A stretch of DNA of 64,000 nucleotides from NCBI RefSeq assembly GCF_028858725.1, contig NC_084760.1, forward strand, positions 59,793,367-59,857,366. The letters run 5' to 3'. A model generated the notes under the pieces. The model had not been told where the DNA came from. It searched no databases and was given only the letters and a program-made list of their open reading frames with translations. Positions 44,956 through 56,732 of the stretch are shown piece after piece. Made by a program: the position numbers and the translations under genes. Every line of letters begins with the position of its first letter. Positions within the stretch are counted from its first letter, which is position 1. This DNA comes from Colius striatus. Its lineage: Eukaryota > Chordata > Aves > Coliiformes > Coliidae.

Positions 44956-47305
44956 GCATATAGAACAACATTGGCACCAAATAATTAGAATGATATATAA
45001 ATTTGCTAGCAATTGATTCTAGTTGGAAATCGGAAGACAGGTTCTTACCAGTAAGCTTCTGGAATAGCTACTCAACTGAAATTGCAAGGGATAATTAGAA
45101 ATGCTTTTAAGAAAGAACTTGGTCAACCTATGAATCAGCCTGAATTACAGTTACCCATGATAACAGGGAACTGCCTCAATGACTCAGTTGGATCTGTATT
45201 CTTTGCCTCAATGAATAATGATTAAATGAAGACCAAAAAAAGGCATTTTTACTGTAGAAAAGTAATGCAGTATCTGACTGAAACGGTGATCATGGATACT
45301 TGATGGAGATTAACACGGGGAAGTCCTTATGGCCAGGAACTTCAGAAACTTACTTGGGTTTGTTGCAATTGAAATGAAAGGCGTCTGTGTTGACAGGATT
45401 TGTATAAGCACTGTTCGTGCTGCCATTTCAGCAGTCCTAGCTCCCACTGTGCTTGCACTGCTTGTGAATCATCTTCCTGAATGTTTGTTTAGGAAAACTA
45501 TTCCTTACATGCTCTAATTCCAGCTGTGTTTGTGAGGTTGAGAAGTATGTGTGTGGATGACTGAAGGAAAAGGTGGGGGGAGGTGGGTGGATGGAAGGGT
45601 CTTTTATTCCAAGGTGGAGTTGTAAAGCAACTAACTCATCAATACCTCCTCCCTGTACTGACTTTATTGACTGTTTTGCATAGCATCTGCAAGAATGAGC
45701 AAGAGAGAGGCTCTCTGAAATGTGAGGACAGGAGGTGTCATGCAGAGCCAGAGAAAACGTCTGTACAAAGTGCCTTTGACTAGTTAGGGAAAAAAGGGCA
45801 TGGATAGAGTTGGTAAGAAAGAGCTTAGTAAAACTTAGTTTTTTGGGTTTTTTTTAAATTTATTTTGGACTGAATTAGTCAGCTCACTGAAACGAAATAA
45901 TTTTGCAGAGTTTGACTTTGTTTTCAGTGGTGTCCCGACACAACCTTGTCAGAACAAGGTTAGATGCCAACATATCATCTCCACGACTGTTTTTTTTCAG
46001 GCTTCTCTTGAGCTGACAAACAACCTGAACTCATTGAGTCCTGGCTGACAGCCATATTATTCCATGTCTGACTGAGCTGACAAAATCTATAGTTTGGATC
46101 AGCTTGCAGACACAAGTTTGATGTTGAACAACTAGAGCGAAGAGTCTAAACAACCAACCTGCTACCTGTTTTGTTGCTTTTCTATCTGAATGCTGTCCCC
46201 ATCTGAAAGATGGCTCTGACCTGGTACAGAAATGTGAGAGTTTCTGAAGTCCTAAAAATTCTCCAAGGATGGGAATTTTTTTCCAGCACAGCCTTTCTGC
46301 CATGACTCTCCTCTTCAGCACATCCAAAACTGTAAATATGCTGCTGTCTTTGTTTGCTTTGCCAAAATCCTATTCCAACTCCTCATAAGAAAAAGATATG
46401 TGAATTTTAGTTGGAACATATACAGAGAATGGGGCAAGGCAATCTGGCTAAAAGAGCCCAGACACATGACAGAGGTTGTGGTAGTTACTGGATCTGCTCA
46501 GAAGCATTCATTGCAGAGGAGCTGCCTTGCAGTTCATTGCAATTTATATCCACTGAGAACAGTCAATTAGAAGATGAAGAAGAGACATGGGATGCCAAAG
46601 GCAATTACATTTATTAAATTATCTGCAAGCAAGAGCTGACTGACTGAGTGGCAACTATGGGACCACCATAATAGCTGAGCCCCTGTCTCTTTATTGTTTT
46701 GGATACAGGATGCAGCTAATGATCACTATTCATCAGTATCATTATTTTGTTAGTGACAGAAGATTATTTTATCCTAGGATACTGGCCACTGGAAAGACCT
46801 GCCTCTTTTGTAGCTTGAAGACTATCAGTTGAAAAAAAAACATATGCTACCTTTCTTTCCATGTTTAAGTTATCTAGGGAGGCATACAATATATAAGATC
46901 AAAAACAATGTCTGAGAAATAAACTCAGAAAGAAGATCAGAGGGAAACAGGTTTATATGCTTGAGCCAATGCAAGAACTACATCTGATATGCTGGAGCTT
47001 TGGATTTTTATATCATGCAGGGGAAGAATGAGCAGATTTACTGCTTTGTACCTTTTACAAAAAGGTTATTCCAAATACTCTTCATGTAAGTCTTGCAAGG
47101 ATGCAGCATTTATGTAGATCATAGGGTACCGTTAATGCTTACTTATCTCTGCTCTTCACATAAAACTTCTAAAAAAATAGATATCTGGCATGTACTTTGA
47201 GACTTTAGGCTCACATACAGGAAAGAGGATAATAATATTTTCCTTGCATCCTCAAAACCCATTCCATTAATATCTACATCCCAATAACTAGTGGAGAAGC
47301 TAGAC

Positions 47306-47362
47306 AATAATAATACTAATAATACTAATACTACTACTACTACTACTACTAATAATAATAAA
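47306..47362. repeat. Compound trinucleotide microsatellite (AAT/ACT)n
   Basis: AAT units pass into mixed AAT and ACT, then a pure run of about seven ACT units, then back to AAT. This is a likely polymorphic marker. Confidence 0.9.
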
Positions 47363-50300
47363 ATGAGTTTTTGGTTGTAAACAAAATACAGTCTGAATGG
47401 AGTACAAGGGAATTAGAGTTGCTGGGACTGGCCATCAGTGTTTGGGATTCATCCCATCTTATTACCTGGTACCAACTGACTAGTTCATTTTTGGGACTAG
47501 TGGTTGTGATAAGAGACAGGTCACGGTGGGAGTCCCAGGTGTTGATTCTATGTAAGTAGGCCTCCTTATTAGGCCAGTATTCCTGATCAGTCTCAGAGTT
47601 GTTGAGCTGTGTTTCCTTGTGTTAGAGAGATGCAAGTCATGGAAAGACATAGGCTTGGGGCTCCTGTGCTATGAATTGTGCCAGCAAAGAGGGCAGTGAC
47701 AAAAGCCTGAGAAAATATCTGAGAGGCGTTAGGAGAATAAACTGTGGCTTGTCTACATGGAAAAATTGTCTGTGTTATTTCTGTGGAAGAGCTAATCTGC
47801 ATTTACAGAATCCTCTTAAAGACACTTGCTTTGCTCTGTAAGAATGCCAAGAATTTGAAGCTATCACTGAAGCTTTTCGTGGTTTCACAATTGTTTGTAG
47901 TACTCTGAAAGCCCATGGGGCAATGACTTCTGACTATCAGTTAAAGAGCATCGTTAGTTCACCCTAAAGAGTTGCTTGCCCTACACCTCTCCTCCATTGA
48001 GAGTAACTAAAAGTAAAGTCTGGACTTTTTTCTAAATAGATTAGATTTAAAACATCAGCTGGGATTAAAAATATAAGAAGATCTTGTCAAGGTGTTTGAT
48101 TAAATGTTCTAATCATGGGTACCACTAGGAGTCAACTTACTGTCAGTGAATGCTGTCATGATTATTGACACTAAACAAGTCTAAAAGGGTAACTAACAAA
48201 GAAGTGCCTTAGCATAAATGCTTTGCCACCTTTAAAATGACACTTATATCTACTGTACCAATGCTTTCTCTGCGAGTTATGCTGGAGTAAGTAGCAGCGT
48301 GTGTAAGTGCAACAGCCCTGTAGTGTTAAGACCCTAAAAGGGTTATAGGAAGATATCCTCCAAAGACAAACAACTCTTCAGAAGCTTAGTAGGCTAGTCT
48401 GAGACAATGTTATTTACCAATAACTTATTAACCATGTGTCTGAGGTATCTGGTACACAGAGCTCTTGGAACTTTCCATGAAAAATGAACCCCAGACAAAA
48501 ATAAACATCCACTAAAAATACACAAGTTTCTTTCTGGGGTGAGTGTAAAATGGCTTTTAGACACCACTAACATCCTGGTTGAGTCAATTCAACCTCCCTT
48601 AAAATACATAGTTGGGTTTGGTTGAATATCTTAGTTTTTAAATGGTGACAGTCTAAAGAAATGCCCCTACAAGAAATGATGATACAATTGTTTTGGATTT
48701 TTTATACCTTCTTACAAAAAGACAAAAGAACTGAAAAAAATGAGCTCTTAAGTTTTTCTTTGGAGGAGCTGTCAAGTAATTTTCATACCTACGACTTTTG
48801 AGATGTTGGCTGTTTTCCAGAATCTTAGTCCTAGCAGGAAGAGCTCATCTGAGAAGGCAACATTTGCAGAGTCTGCATTACATATCCTACAGGGAATGAT
48901 GCTTAGCCAAGATTTGCTAAGCAATAAAGACTTACTCATAAGTGACGGACTATTGAGAAACTAGGGGCAAAAAAGTTTAGGCAAGGGAGTCAAAAATAGA
49001 ATAAGCAAATGTGCCTCTGACATATGAAGATAAGCTGGCTTTGGTGTGTCCATATAAGAGAACTGCTGATTTAGTTTAATGTAGACATCTGCAAAAAAAA
49101 TCACCAACCCAACTTGGTTAACAAATTTGACAAAAATAATTAGTAAGTTTTATAAAGGATACATATCTCTACTCCTCAGAAGACCAATTTGTAAATTAAA
49201 CTGGAACAAAGAATGAATTAAGCAGTGAGGAGAGTCAGAGTCTGCCACTGGAAATACCCATTGAAGGCTTGCACTCCACGCAGGAGTGGCTTCTCTGGTT
49301 GTGAAAGACCTGCTTTTTGTTATTCTATGTCCTGAATAGATTCAAGAGTATTGCCTTCCACTTCACTTATGGGCTACACGAAAGTATAAAAGGAGAATAG
49401 CAGAAATGAGAAGACTTACATTTCTACTATCTCTTTATATTGATTGTGTAGCCAGTATTGACTAACTTGCCATCTATCTCTTTAGGACTGACTTAGCACA
49501 TGTTCCCTAGATGGGATCTATCAGCGTTACGTACAGACTTCGGTTCTCTTTGTCCACCATCTTTGTCCACCAACAGTATTGTGATTCGTAACAACATACA
49601 CAAATTCTGCGCTGAAAGTAAGGCAGCAGATTGAGTTTGGATGACAAGATATCCCTTGTGATCTTCTGGGCTCCTGAAGATCATGCCTATGGCCCTTGCA
49701 TCAAACTTGGAAAAATGCACTTCCTGGCAGTCCTTGCAGCCTGAGTTAGGTTTTCTTCTTTATATCTAGCTCCGGAGAAACTCTGGACAGTGTTTTGATG
49801 ATGCACAGGTCAGGCATAATATGCCCAGGCCATAAAGTAGCAGGGGTTCAGCAGTAGGCACCCTGCTGAGACTTCATGGTGGTTCTCTAAAAAAGAGGTA
49901 GGTGCAGTGTCCTGCTGCAGAACACCTCCTGCATCCATGAGATGTTGTTCTGAAGGATTTTATTGTTTAACAATTATTTAAACATGCATTGTTTACCTTT
50001 CCTGATGGGCTTCTCATTTTGGCCATGAACCAGAAAATGGTTTCATTTCATCACTCTGAAGTAGCTTTACCAGAAGCAATGTTGTAGATCCTCGTGTACT
50101 TTGTAACAAACTTTGTAAACAAATATTTCTAAAGATCTGTTTTCATAAACACAGAGGAGGTAAACTAGAGAGTTCAAAAGAGTAATACTAAAATATCCTG
50201 GAACTTCCCTGGGTAGTTTTTTGTTGTGGGAGTCTCAGAGGAAGCAGCACACACTATGCACATTATCTGTGTGACAAGAGTTGAAGACTCTAGAGTCAAA

Positions 50301-52616
50301 GGAAGATAGTCCTTCCAAAGAAAGATAGGAAGTGAGGTCAATAGTGGGTCACATCCACTCACTGTTTGGAGATGAGTGTGAACATTTCATACCAGGAAAC
50401 AGGTTTTCCCCGCTTGGTGAAATGTTTCTGTATATGCATCCTTGCCTCAAGCCAGAAGCAGCACAGAAGCAGAACAGCTGAGCAGGAGAAGGCTGTCCGC
50501 AAGGAACTCGGGCACTGGCTTAGGTGGCAGTGCACGGACAGGCATTTATCCTTGACAGTAACAACACGGACAACGCTAATGTTAGATAGTTGTTTCCACT
50601 GGAAAAGAGTTATAGTCTTCCTGTGCAAACACAGCTCTAGTTAGCTTACTTAGAGATTATCAGAGAGCTTTATAATTCACGGCCGATTAAAATTTATATA
50701 AAGATGTTTTTCTTAAATGGTGTTTAAGCTTTCAAAAGTGTTTGCACACAGATGGGTTGGGATTGCAAAACCAGATGTCCAGCGAAAGCTGTGATGGTCA
50801 TGACTCCAGAAACATGAAGTATTTGTTGTGGCTATTACTCTGAAGCACAGCCATACCACAGCTATTAAAATTACTTGGAGGCTTTACGGATGTCCTTTTA
50901 TGGAGGGGAAATTTGATTCAAACAACAAAACATTTTCATTAGGTGTTTTGTTCTGTGGCATCTGATCACCTCCAAAACTTACAGTGCTTGCATATATAGC
51001 ACTGAAAATCAGATGAATGAGAAACAGCACCTGCAGTATTAAAAAAGAAAAATAATTCCCCTGTTTTTCTTCCTATGTGCACCCCTCCTCTCCCTTCCTT
51101 CTGGAGATGCTCAAGTTTTCTCTCCCGAGTCTTCCAGCTAGTCTTTATATCACACTTGTCAAGTATAACATTAATGTTAATAATGTTTAAACCCTCTCTT
51201 ATGCCTTCATTAGGTTTTGGTTTGTTTTTTTTCTTTTTCTGGTAAGGAATAACAAATGGCACTTCTTTCACTATCCCTGCACATAGTATTTTAATGTTTT
51301 GTGGATTTTATTGAGTAATATCATATTGTACAATACCAGATGTTTTCTTAAATGTGCAACAGTTTCTGGATTATTTGAGGTCTGTTAAAACACTGGAGGA
51401 AACAACTTGCAGTGTGAAAGTCACAAACTTCTTTTTTTCATGATAATTCAGTGCAGCCAGTCTTAAAGCATCATTCTAGGTACTTTAAATTAGTAAAAAC
51501 ATTTTCCAGATTCATGTTTCAATGACATTTTAATATGTTTATATGAAATAGATGTTATTCCAGTGGTGAAATACAAACTTGGCATTCCATACATTTGTTT
51601 CCAGTAAAAAGGTAGTGAATGCCAATGCTTGTAGCTCATGAAAAAAAAGACATGTCACATCTGACTAGTAATGCTACAGTATTACAGCATTGGACTTTTT
51701 CAAATTAAATTGACCTGCATATTTTCCATGACAATAACTACTAAAATGTGAAGAGGTATTTCTGGTGCAGAACGGGGTAGATGCTAAAAGTGTGCATGCA
51801 TTCAAAAAGGGACTAGACATGAAGAAACATTATCTCAAATAGCATTTAGCAAGAGACCTTCCCTCTAATCGAGAAACCTCAGCTGCACATATTTGACCGC
51901 TGTTTAACCTGATTTAACACTGCAGTTCTTATACTCTTACACATGAAGTAAAGATGGATTTCAAAACTGTTTCTATTATTTAGGAAGATAAATCTGTCTG
52001 GAGATGAAGGATTTTCATTCCTGAATTCCTTAGGCATTTTTAAAAATCTTTGCCTCCAGTTGACCACCTATTTTGAAAGCTTCTTTTTTTTTCCTCCCTC
52101 CATCCCTGTGTGTACTGAATTTTGTTCACTTTGAGTTGTCCAAACACAGTGAGATGTAAGGGGATTTCTCAATCTGATTTAGGGTGTTGAGGCTGGGCCT
52201 TAGGAATACATCTAACAAAGTCCGAGGAAAGTGGCCTTTCTGGATGTTACCTTCTGGATCATTAGATGATGATAACATTATAGATATTGCAGACGTCTTA
52301 GAAGAAATGGGTTTGATGGTGAGAACTGAAAGTGAAGTTGGTTGTAGCATGTCCATATCATGCAGAGACCAACATGTATAAGAACATAAGTACACTTTGT
52401 TTACTTACCTATCATAACACAACATTTAACTTGTGAAAAAATGTTTTATCTTCTTTCAGTCACCAGCTACCTGGATGTCACAGCACCTACACAGAAGGGA
52501 CTATTGGTTTGTTCTGGACTCTTCAGACTGATAAACACTGCTTTTAACCTCAATAGAAGCAGAAATGAATCAACCCTTCAAGTCTTCAAAAAAACACTAG
52601 ACTAGTTACTCTAAAG
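47363..52616. other. Intergenic DNA, part 2
   Basis: No supported gene. There is a small open frame at 52184-52381 with an acidic segment DDDNIIDIADVLEEMG, flanked by possible splice-like sites, which I could not identify. Confidence 0.5.
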
Positions 52617-53706
52617 TGGTTGTTTAACCCTGGCTATGTGCCAGGTGTCCATCAAAGCTGTTCTCTTAGCCCCCCTCCTAAGCAGGACAGTGGAGAGAGA
52701 AATATAACAAACGGCTTGTGGGTCAAGATAAGGGCTGGGAGATCAATCAGCAATTACCACCACAAACAAAACAGACTCAACTTGGGGGAAATTGATTTAT
52801 TAACAATCAAAACTGAAAAGGGAAATGATAAATAAAAAACTAATCTTAAAACATCTACCTTTCCTTTCTTCCCGGGTTTCTACCTCCTCCCCCTCAGTGC
52901 CACAAGGGTTTGGGTTATGGAGGTTATGGTCAGTTCACCACACATGGTCTTTGCTGCTTCTTCCTCCTTTGGGGATGAACTTTTCACACTTCTCCTGGTA
53001 TTGTGTGGGGTCCCTCCCACAGAAGACAGTCCTCCACAAACTTCTCCAATGTGCGTCCTTCCCAGAGGCTGCAGCTCTTCATGAACTGCTCCAGCACGGG
53101 TCCCTTCCATGGGGTACAGTCCTTTAAGAACTGACTTCTCAAATGTGGGTCCCCTACAGCATCACAAGTCCTAATTGAAAACCTGGTCCAGTTTGCAACC
53201 CTCTCTGTCCACGGGTTCCTAGGTCCTGCCAGAAACCTGCTACAACATGGGTTTTTCATGGGGTCACAGCCTCCTTTCGACAGTCATTCGCTGGGGTGTG
53301 ATGCTCTCGCTGGCCTGCAGGTGGATCTCTGATTCAACCATGGCCTCCATGGCTGCAGGGGCAGGGCCTATCTCACTGCAGGCTGCAGAAGAATCTCTCC
53401 TCCAGTGCCTGGAGCACCTCCTCACCTTGCTTCACTGATCTTGGTGTCTGTAGAAACGTTGTTCTTATATTCTCACTCCCTTCTGCTGCTGCTGCAGTTT
53501 TGCATCTGCACAGCAACATCTTCCCCGTCTCAAATAAGTTAATCACAGAGGCATTACCTCCATGGCTAATTGGCTTGGCCTTGGCTAGTGGTGGGTCCAT
53601 TTTAGAGCCAACTGGCATTGGCCCTGTCAGACACAGGGGAAGCTTCTGACAGTTTTTCACAGAAGCCACCCCTATAGTCTTCTTGCTACCAAACAAACCC
53701 ACTACA
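52617..53706 (-). mobile_element. Degenerate retroviral-type LTR, probable solo LTR
   Basis: About 1.1 kb resembling a widespread avian LTR family as I remember it. In minus orientation the 5' end is near 53706 (...cccactaca) and the 3' end near 52617 (tggttgtttaaccc). A reversed poly(A) signal (tttatt) lies at 52796-52801. The presumed U3 has degenerate tandem units at 52990-53290. No gag, pol or env sequence adjoins it, so it looks like a solo LTR. The ends and target duplication are not clear. The minus-strand open frame 53373-53777 inside it is most likely accidental. Confidence 0.65.
52990..53290. repeat. Degenerate tandem repeat of 45-50 bases inside the LTR
   Basis: About six diverged units, each with a gggtccc-type segment followed by acagtcct and aactgctcca-like words (for example acgggtcccttccatgggg and tgtgggtcccctacagca). 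Such arrays in U3 are often enhancer repeats; that role is inferred. Confidence 0.65.
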
Positions 53707-55830
53707 ACTAAGCAGCGATGTTCCTTAACAAGTGGCTTCAGGCTCTTAGCCTGGACAAGTGTCAAAGGCTCAGACATGCAACAGTGTGGAAAACTTGTAT
53801 GTTTACCTTTCTCTCCTACTACATAATTTATGTTTATTTGTCTTCCCTGCAGCCACTAACAGCCAAACCACACATTATAACTGATCACCTCTGATGACTC
53901 CCTTTTACAGATAAGGCCTGAAAACACAAAGCTGGTATTGCTACTGCTCTCCTTCAACATTTGGTGAGGCCACTTGATTCAGTCACAGCTGGAGCTGGCA
54001 GCTGTGCTGGCAGCAACCCTGGCTTCCTCAAAAGCTTCCTCTGCCTCTGTTGGAATAGCCACAGCCAATTCTTTGGAATTTGGATTTGCAACCTCAGTAA
54101 TCCCTGCAATTAATTCATTGTACAATGATGCCTTTTGTCACAGACTTGTTAAAATGGTGTTGACTGCTATTTAACAATGTCCTCCCAAAATAGATAAAGC
54201 AATAGTAGATTTCTGAAGATGCAACACTGGAAATATTTCCTCTCTTCCCTCAGTATTCAACAGAAAAGACTTTTCACTTCATTTATTCAGTGTCAAAACT
54301 TAGTCCTTTCTGGTTTTCCATGCTCCTCTTTGAATAGAGTATGCTGACATCCTGTCAGCCAGCTGAAATAACCTAACTTCTCACTGGTAGGTTAATTATT
54401 TTACACGCTGGTTAATTATTTTCCATGCTTAGCCTGAAGCCCCTTAACTGTGTCAACACAAAAAGAAATGATAAAATTGAGAGTGTTTCATGAATATTTG
54501 TACAGAGGAAAGTAACCACACTGAATGAACAACTCAGAAGCTAGCTTCACCTGCAGAATATCCTTAATTTCTATGGAAAAACAAAATGGTATTTTTGCCT
54601 GGGATATAGTTATACATAATATCCACTGAATCGTCAGTGCATAGTGTGTGCTATTCAGACTTTTGAGTGGCAGATTTAAAAAGGGCAAGAAAGATTTGTA
54701 TTTGCCTTAGTTTTAGAATTAACCTGTAAATATCTTTCTACATACAAAACATGAAAATGAAACCCAAAGTTTACATTATTTGTAATAAAAACTTGAAAGC
54801 TTTTAATTTTGTCTCAGTGTTTGTTTTTTGAGGGGGAAGGCATTTTTCTTCCTGCCAGTATGACTGGAAACAGAAAGGAAAAGTAGGTTTTAACTTAAAG
54901 CCATGTGATTGCAGCAACTTTTTATTTTTAGGAATAATAATAATAAAAACACAGGTGAGATTTTTACTGCCTCTTGTGCTAGTTGTTAAAACTACATTCA
55001 CTGAATAAAACCCCAAACCCAACGTGGCTATGTCAGTTTTCATAGGTGTTTAAAAATTATCAGATAATCAACGATCAACTTACATTTTTTAAATGTTCAA
55101 ATATCAAAATCCTTGAACATATACTAAGTTCACTGTTGAAATACCCCATTCATGGAGTAAAGCAGACTCCATACCTTAGTTCTCACCATTTCTGTGGCTT
55201 TTTCTTTGAGAAATATGCATGTAGAAATTCCCCAGACTGCCCCAATGGAACCTGATCTGATGACAAGAGGCATATGCTGGCAGCTCTGCAGTAGCATTCA
55301 GCATGCTGTGAGCTGCAGTACCATTACAGACCAGCAAGTATGTAAATGCTGTATTTTTATGATTATTTTCAAAGGAAAATTGCAGTGACAGCTTGACTGT
55401 GCAACTCGGTTACAACACACAACACAACACAGCAACAACATTTTGAAAGGGACTGAAGTCACTTCCAAAGAAAGTTTTCATTTCACTCTGTTTTTCAGAA
55501 AATACGGGTTATGCCTGAAACTCTGCAAGTGCTGCTCTTTTTTGAGTACAAAGACAGTTAAAATGAATCCACCGGACTCATCAAGCCCTAGGAAATCAAA
55601 ACTGCCTTCATATTAGAACTGAGAGACTTAAGTCTAGTGTCAATATACATAACTTTGTATATTATAGTAGTCTAAGAAATAATAGATTAGATACTATAAG
55701 CAATTTTAAGCTTAAGCATACTTTGCAACACTACTGGATACTTCCAAATTTCTTAGTGAAAGGAAGAGGAATATCTTCCCGGGAGACAGAAAGGACATGG
55801 TACACTCACAAGGCCCGCAGTAACAGCCAT
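53707..55830. other. Intergenic DNA upstream of ENPP1 CpG island
   Basis: No gene seen. It contains a short AACAC-type pentanucleotide tract at 55412-55440. Composition changes sharply to GC-rich after about 55780. Confidence 0.5.
55412..55440. repeat. AACAC-type microsatellite
   Basis: The run acaacacacaacacaacaca is a short imperfect pentanucleotide tract. Confidence 0.7.
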
Positions 55831-56449
55831 ATCCACGCCCACGGGATGGGGGCAGTTTTTATCTCAGCGCTTTTTATGCTGACACCCCAAACGAGACGAG
55901 GTGTCCCTTAGAAAAGCACTCGAAGCCGCTACTGAGCTCCCGTGAAACGCCCTGCGGGCACGGGGTGGTCGGAGGAGGGAATCCCTCTCCGGGAAAGGAG
56001 GGAGAAGGAAGCACCTGCGGAGGAGACCAGCAGCGGGCAATTAAGCACCGGCGAGCAGAGCTGGGGTTGCAAACACGCACCGGGGACCTCGCTGCGTGTC
56101 TCTAGCGGCACCGGGACCCGCACTCTGCCCCCGCGCGCACCTGCGCCGCCGCCACCGCCTCCGGGGAAGGCTGCGCCACCGCCTCCACCCCCTTCCCGCG
56201 GCCGGCGTCGGACAGCGGAAACTTTCTCTGCGTTCCCTCGTAAACACAGCCCGACGCCCTTCCCCGGCCGCTATTTTGGAGCGGCGTAAGGTCACGGTGA
56301 GCGGCCGCCAGCCCCGCCACTCTGCTCGCACCGAGGGACGGCCGGTGCCCGCCCTCACCTGCAGGGAGTGAGGCGAAAAGCAGGGGGCAGCAGAGCGGGG
56401 AACGGCCCCCTCCCACCTCCGCGCAGCGGCTGCCCGCCGGCTGGGGAGC

Positions 56450-56531
56450 GCTCCGGGGCGGGGCGGGGCGAGGCGAGGCTGGACCGGGTAGCTGAAATAT
56501 TTATAGCTCGCGGCAGGCGCAGGGCAAGTCT
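56450..56531 (+). promoter_or_regulatory. ENPP1: ENPP1 core-promoter candidate: GC boxes and TATA-like site
   Basis: A cluster ggggcggggcggggcg at about 56455-56470 fits Sp/KLF sites. A TATTTATA element lies at 56498-56505, 36 bases before the ATG. If it works as a TATA box the start site falls near 56529 and the leader would be only about a dozen bases. No 5' end data are available. Confidence 0.5.
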
Positions 56532-56540
56532 GTGGAGACT

Positions 56541-56732
56541 ATGCAGGGGAACGGGCAGCAAGTGGCACCGGGGAAGGGCCACGAGGACCACCTCGGCGGG
56601 ATCGGGGCGGCTGACGGCGGGCTGCAGGCGGCGGCCGTGCCAATGCTGCCGGCCATGGAGGTGGCAGAGGAGCCGGAGAAAGCTCCGAGTGGCAAGAGAA
56701 AGGATCCCAACACCTACAAAGTGCTGTCTCTG
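56541..56732 (+). CDS. ENPP1: ENPP1 coding exon 1: cytoplasmic N-terminal tail
   Basis: 64 codons, phase 0, donor gtaaga at 56733. The tail ends AMEVAEEPEKAP then KRKDPNTYKVLSL, which aligns with the mammalian ENPP1 tail (PMDVGEEP, KDPNTYKVLSL) just before its transmembrane helix. The start is the first in-frame ATG after a TGA at 56493; GTG at 56532 is not a plausible start. Met35 and Met39 are internal. ENPP1 is a type II membrane phosphodiesterase that hydrolyses ATP to AMP and pyrophosphate and so inhibits mineralisation, and it also hydrolyses cGAMP. Exon 2 (transmembrane helix) and all catalytic exons lie beyond the window. Confidence 0.93.

Larger units (their letters stand above)
37776..47305. 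other. Intergenic DNA between ENPP3 and ENPP1, part 1
   Basis: AT-rich sequence without a supported gene. It holds a perfect 12-base hairpin at 43532-43560 and a short GATA-type tract at 44931-44955. The longest open frame (42878-43243, 121 codons) has no domain or splice logic. Confidence 0.55.

Noticed and set aside
49535..49570. Short repeat of tctttgtccacca
   Set aside because: Only two 13-base copies in tandem; below what I would call a feature.
53373..53777. 134-codon minus-strand open frame
   Set aside because: It overlaps the LTR-like element and its repeats; it has no gag, pol or env character.
56532..56540. GTG upstream of the ENPP1 ATG as a start codon
   Set aside because: Eukaryotic initiation favours the ATG at 56541 and nothing supports GTG use here.
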